From assembly GCA_031279175.1 (NCBI GenBank), contig JAITJA010000013.1, positions 1 to 8,302 on the forward strand: a stretch of 8,302 nt of DNA, written 5' to 3'. The translations under genes and the position numbers were made by a program. The stretch comes from Odoribacteraceae bacterium (lineage in GTDB: Bacteria > Bacteroidota > Bacteroidia > Bacteroidales > Marinifilaceae). The notes below the pieces were generated by a model, which had not been told where the DNA came from, searched no databases, and saw nothing but the letters and a program-made list of their open reading frames with translations. Shown here in pieces: positions 6,573 to 8,302 of this stretch (positions within the stretch are counted from its first letter, which is position 1; every line of letters begins with the position of its first letter).

Positions 6573-8150
6573 GTGAAAACAAACTCCTGCTACTCCCGCG
6601 CCCTCCTCCTGCTCGCGTGCCTCTCCCTCCCGGCAATCGCGCGTCCTGACGAACCACCGCGCCTGGTCGTCGGGATCGTCATCAGCCACTTCTACCCGGA
6701 ATGGCTCGCGTGGTATGACGCGGAACTACCCCCCGGCGGGTTCAAGCGGCTCGCGGAAGGCCCCGAACGCTCGCTCGACTACAACTACTTCTACTCCCGC
6801 GCCGGCGTCGACCACGCCAGCATTTACACCGGCGCCTATCCCGCCACCCACGGCGTCATCTCCCGGGCATGGCACGACCGCCTCCGGTACAACCGGCAAG
6901 AAGCATTCGCCTCCGCCTCACACGTCGAAACCGGCAGTGCCAACACCCGCGAAAGTCTCTCGCCAGGACGAGTCATCGGGCCCGCCCTCGGGGACGTCAT
7001 GAAAATAAATAACGCCAACTCGAAAACATTCAGCATCGCCATGAACGGAGAGGAAGCCGTCCCCGCCGGGGGCGCCAGCGCGAACATGGCCATCTGGTAC
7101 AGCGAAGAAACCGGACAATGGATCACCTCCTCGTACTACGCCGGGAAACTACCCGCGTGGCTCGCCCGTTTCAACCAGTACATCGACAGCGACCTCTTCA
7201 CCCGCGAGGGATGGAAAGCACTGCCCCCACCCTCCCCCACCACTCCCCGCCTCGCGAAGACCTCCCCCGCCGCCCCCACCGGGTTCCGCCACGACGTCGC
7301 GCGGGCAAGAAAACAATACAACACCTACCGCGTCCTCAAGGCCACGCCTCGCGCCAATACCCTCGTCCGCTCGCTCGCCGCCGCGATCATCGCCACCGAA
7401 AGACTCGGGGAGGACGACGCCCCGGATCTCCTCGCCATCAACTTCTCGTGCCTCGACTACATGCACCGAGACTTCCCCGTCGACTCCGAAGAATGTCGCG
7501 ACCTCCTCCTACGCCTCGACGACGAGCTGCGCGCGCTCTTCTCGCTACTGGACGCCAGCGCCGCCGCCGGGAAGTATACCCTGTTCCTCACCTTCGCCGA
7601 GGCGCGAGAATTACTACCTCCGGAGCTCGAACGACTAAAATTACCCGCCGGTTATTTCTCCGTCGCGAGAGCCGTGGCTCTGACGCGATCTTATCTCGGG
7701 CTGCTCTACGGCGACGGGGAATGGATCATCGATCACGACCCTGGGCAGTTGTACCTGAATCGAGACCTGATCGAACAACGAGGCGTCGACCCGCGAGAAA
7801 TACAAGATCGCGTCGCCGGTATATGGATCAATTTCGAGGGCGTCGACCGCGTCATGACCGCCTACTCGCTGGCACGCGCCGCCGCGCCTCCGGGAACGGG
7901 TCAACGCGTGCAGAATTCTTTCCACCCGGAACGCTCCGGCGATATCCTGTTCTGCCTGCAACCCGGATGGGTCGGGGAATTAAAAACTCCAGAAGATTAT
8001 CGCGGACAGTATTCGCGACGCTCTGTCGTCCCGCTGTATTTCCACGGCGCAAGAACCTCTTCCATTCCTCCCGGAAAGCTCGACGTCACGCGTCTCGCGC
8101 CTCTCCTCCGCGAAATCCTCGGCATCCCCCCCCTCGCGACAGGCCTCTAA
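6573..8150 (+). CDS. Secreted alkaline-phosphatase-superfamily protein, catalytic residues lost (pseudo-phosphatase)
   Basis: The 525-residue product starts at GTG with a Sec signal peptide: MKTNSCYSR, a hydrophobic core, and probable cleavage after A-I-A (21-23). The mature part aligns by eye along its whole length with PafA-type alkaline phosphatases. Landmarks are LVVGIV (31-36), HASIYTG (81-87), PATHGVI (90-96), ANMAIWY (170-176), ITSSYYAGKLPAWLARFN (184-201), TPRANTLV (258-265), LLRLDDEL (312-319), LFLT (337-340) and RSGDILF (454-460). The expected active site is nearly absent. The metal Asp is S38, the nucleophilic Thr is A77, and the phosphate-contacting Asn, Lys and Arg are R98, N158 and E160. 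The metal Asp-His pair is A342-E343 and the last His is V485. Only D295 and H298 of the D-x-x-x-H pair survive, one residue closer together. The frame is intact, so this is not a decaying pseudogene. It probably acts in the periplasm or at the cell surface, in binding or structure rather than hydrolysis. It is divergent from the TetR-type gene. Confidence 0.86.
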   Translation: MKTNSCYSRALLLLACLSLPAIARPDEPPRLVVGIVISHFYPEWLAWYDAELPPGGFKRLAEGPERSLDYNYFYSRAGVDHASIYTGAYPATHGVISRAWHDRLRYNRQEAFASASHVETGSANTRESLSPGRVIGPALGDVMKINNANSKTFSIAMNGEEAVPAGGASANMAIWYSEETGQWITSSYYAGKLPAWLARFNQYIDSDLFTREGWKALPPPSPTTPRLAKTSPAAPTGFRHDVARARKQYNTYRVLKATPRANTLVRSLAAAIIATERLGEDDAPDLLAINFSCLDYMHRDFPVDSEECRDLLLRLDDELRALFSLLDASAAAGKYTLFLTFAEARELLPPELERLKLPAGYFSVARAVALTRSYLGLLYGDGEWIIDHDPGQLYLNRDLIEQRGVDPREIQDRVAGIWINFEGVDRVMTAYSLARAAAPPGTGQRVQNSFHPERSGDILFCLQPGWVGELKTPEDYRGQYSRRSVVPLYFHGARTSSIPPGKLDVTRLAPLLREILGIPPLATGL

Positions 8151-8164
8151 CACCACCTACACGG

Positions 8165-8235
8165 TCGAGTACCAGGCAGGGGGAAAATGTTTTCCCCCTG
8201 CACCCCCTCCAGCCCGTAACACGGGCAGGCTCACA
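8165..8235 (+). repeat. Palindromic intergenic repeat, copy 2 (inverted relative to copy 1)
   Basis: This is the inverted partner of bases 1-74, starting 14 nt after the phosphatase-like stop codon. The long hairpin has a 12-bp stem (8176-8187 with 8190-8201) around a 2-nt centre. The short hairpin has arms 8212-8217 and 8221-8226. Compared with copy 1, two G-C pairs of the long stem are replaced by A-T pairs on both arms, so pairing is kept. Its position after a gene suggests a role in 3' end formation or mRNA stability, but no T-tract follows the stem, so it is not a classical intrinsic terminator. The bases after it (8236-8302) hold nothing I can identify. Confidence 0.9.
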
Positions 8236-8302
8236 CCGGCCAGACACGATGGGGAGGGATTTGAAGTACAGGACGTGTAGCACCCGGCAGGGAGAGGTAA
8301 GG

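Noticed and set aside
6600..6635. Lipoprotein signal (LLAC) in the phosphatase-like protein.
   Set aside because: The hydrophobic segment before C16 is too short and continues past it. Cleavage by signal peptidase I after A-I-A fits better.
1..8235. Composite transposon or genomic island bounded by the inverted repeats.
   Set aside because: There is no transposase or integrase, the block includes the housekeeping gene leuS, and the repeats look like short intergenic palindromes rather than insertion-sequence ends.
8240..8275. On the minus strand, ttcaaatcc resembles a tRNA T-loop.
   Set aside because: The flanking 5-base segments (tgtac and ccctc) do not pair, so there is no T-stem.
8268..8302. 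D-arm-like string tagcacccggcagggaga near the right edge, suggesting a tRNA start.
   Set aside because: The putative D-stem gcac has no complementary partner at the required distance, and the rest would lie beyond the window.

Overview
The window looks like chromosomal DNA from a high-GC member of the Bacteroidota, probably Bacteroidales; a Rikenellaceae/Alistipes-like host is plausible but unproven. Three things point this way. The promoters resemble the Bacteroidota -7 element TAnnTTTG, and the starts have A-rich leaders without Shine-Dalgarno sequences. The LeuRS is of a Bacteroidota-like long form. The regulators and the PafA-like alkaline phosphatase relative also resemble Bacteroidota families. 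Five protein genes fill almost the whole window, and no gene-free stretch exceeds about 210 bases.

Layout: bases 1-74 hold one copy of a palindromic intergenic repeat, followed by a short promoter/leader region. A plus-strand pair follows: leuS (157-3021), then, 2 nt later, a 12-TM cation-chloride-cotransporter-like protein (3024-5255). Convergent to it, with 3 nt between stop codons, is a minus-strand pair. In transcription order this is a divergent TetR-type regulator (6362-5736) and then an Lrp/AsnC regulator (5723-5259). About 210 bp separate the TetR start from a divergent plus-strand gene (6573-8150). That gene encodes a secreted member of the alkaline phosphatase / type I phosphodiesterase superfamily. 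A second copy of the repeat, inverted relative to the first, lies 14 nt after its stop codon (8165-8235).

Function: leuS and the transporter are probably one transcription unit, so leucine charging and an ion or solute transporter share expression. The two regulators probably form a second unit; their targets cannot be read from sequence.

Most striking points: (1) the alkaline-phosphatase-like protein keeps the fold landmarks but has lost nearly every catalytic and metal-binding residue of PafA-type enzymes, so it looks like a secreted pseudo-phosphatase. (2) The neighbouring TetR-type protein keeps a good ligand-domain match but has a degenerate recognition helix. (3) The repeat carries a 12-bp hairpin whose two copies differ by compensating base-pair changes, which suggests the structure is maintained. 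I see no CRISPR array, transposase, rRNA or tRNA.
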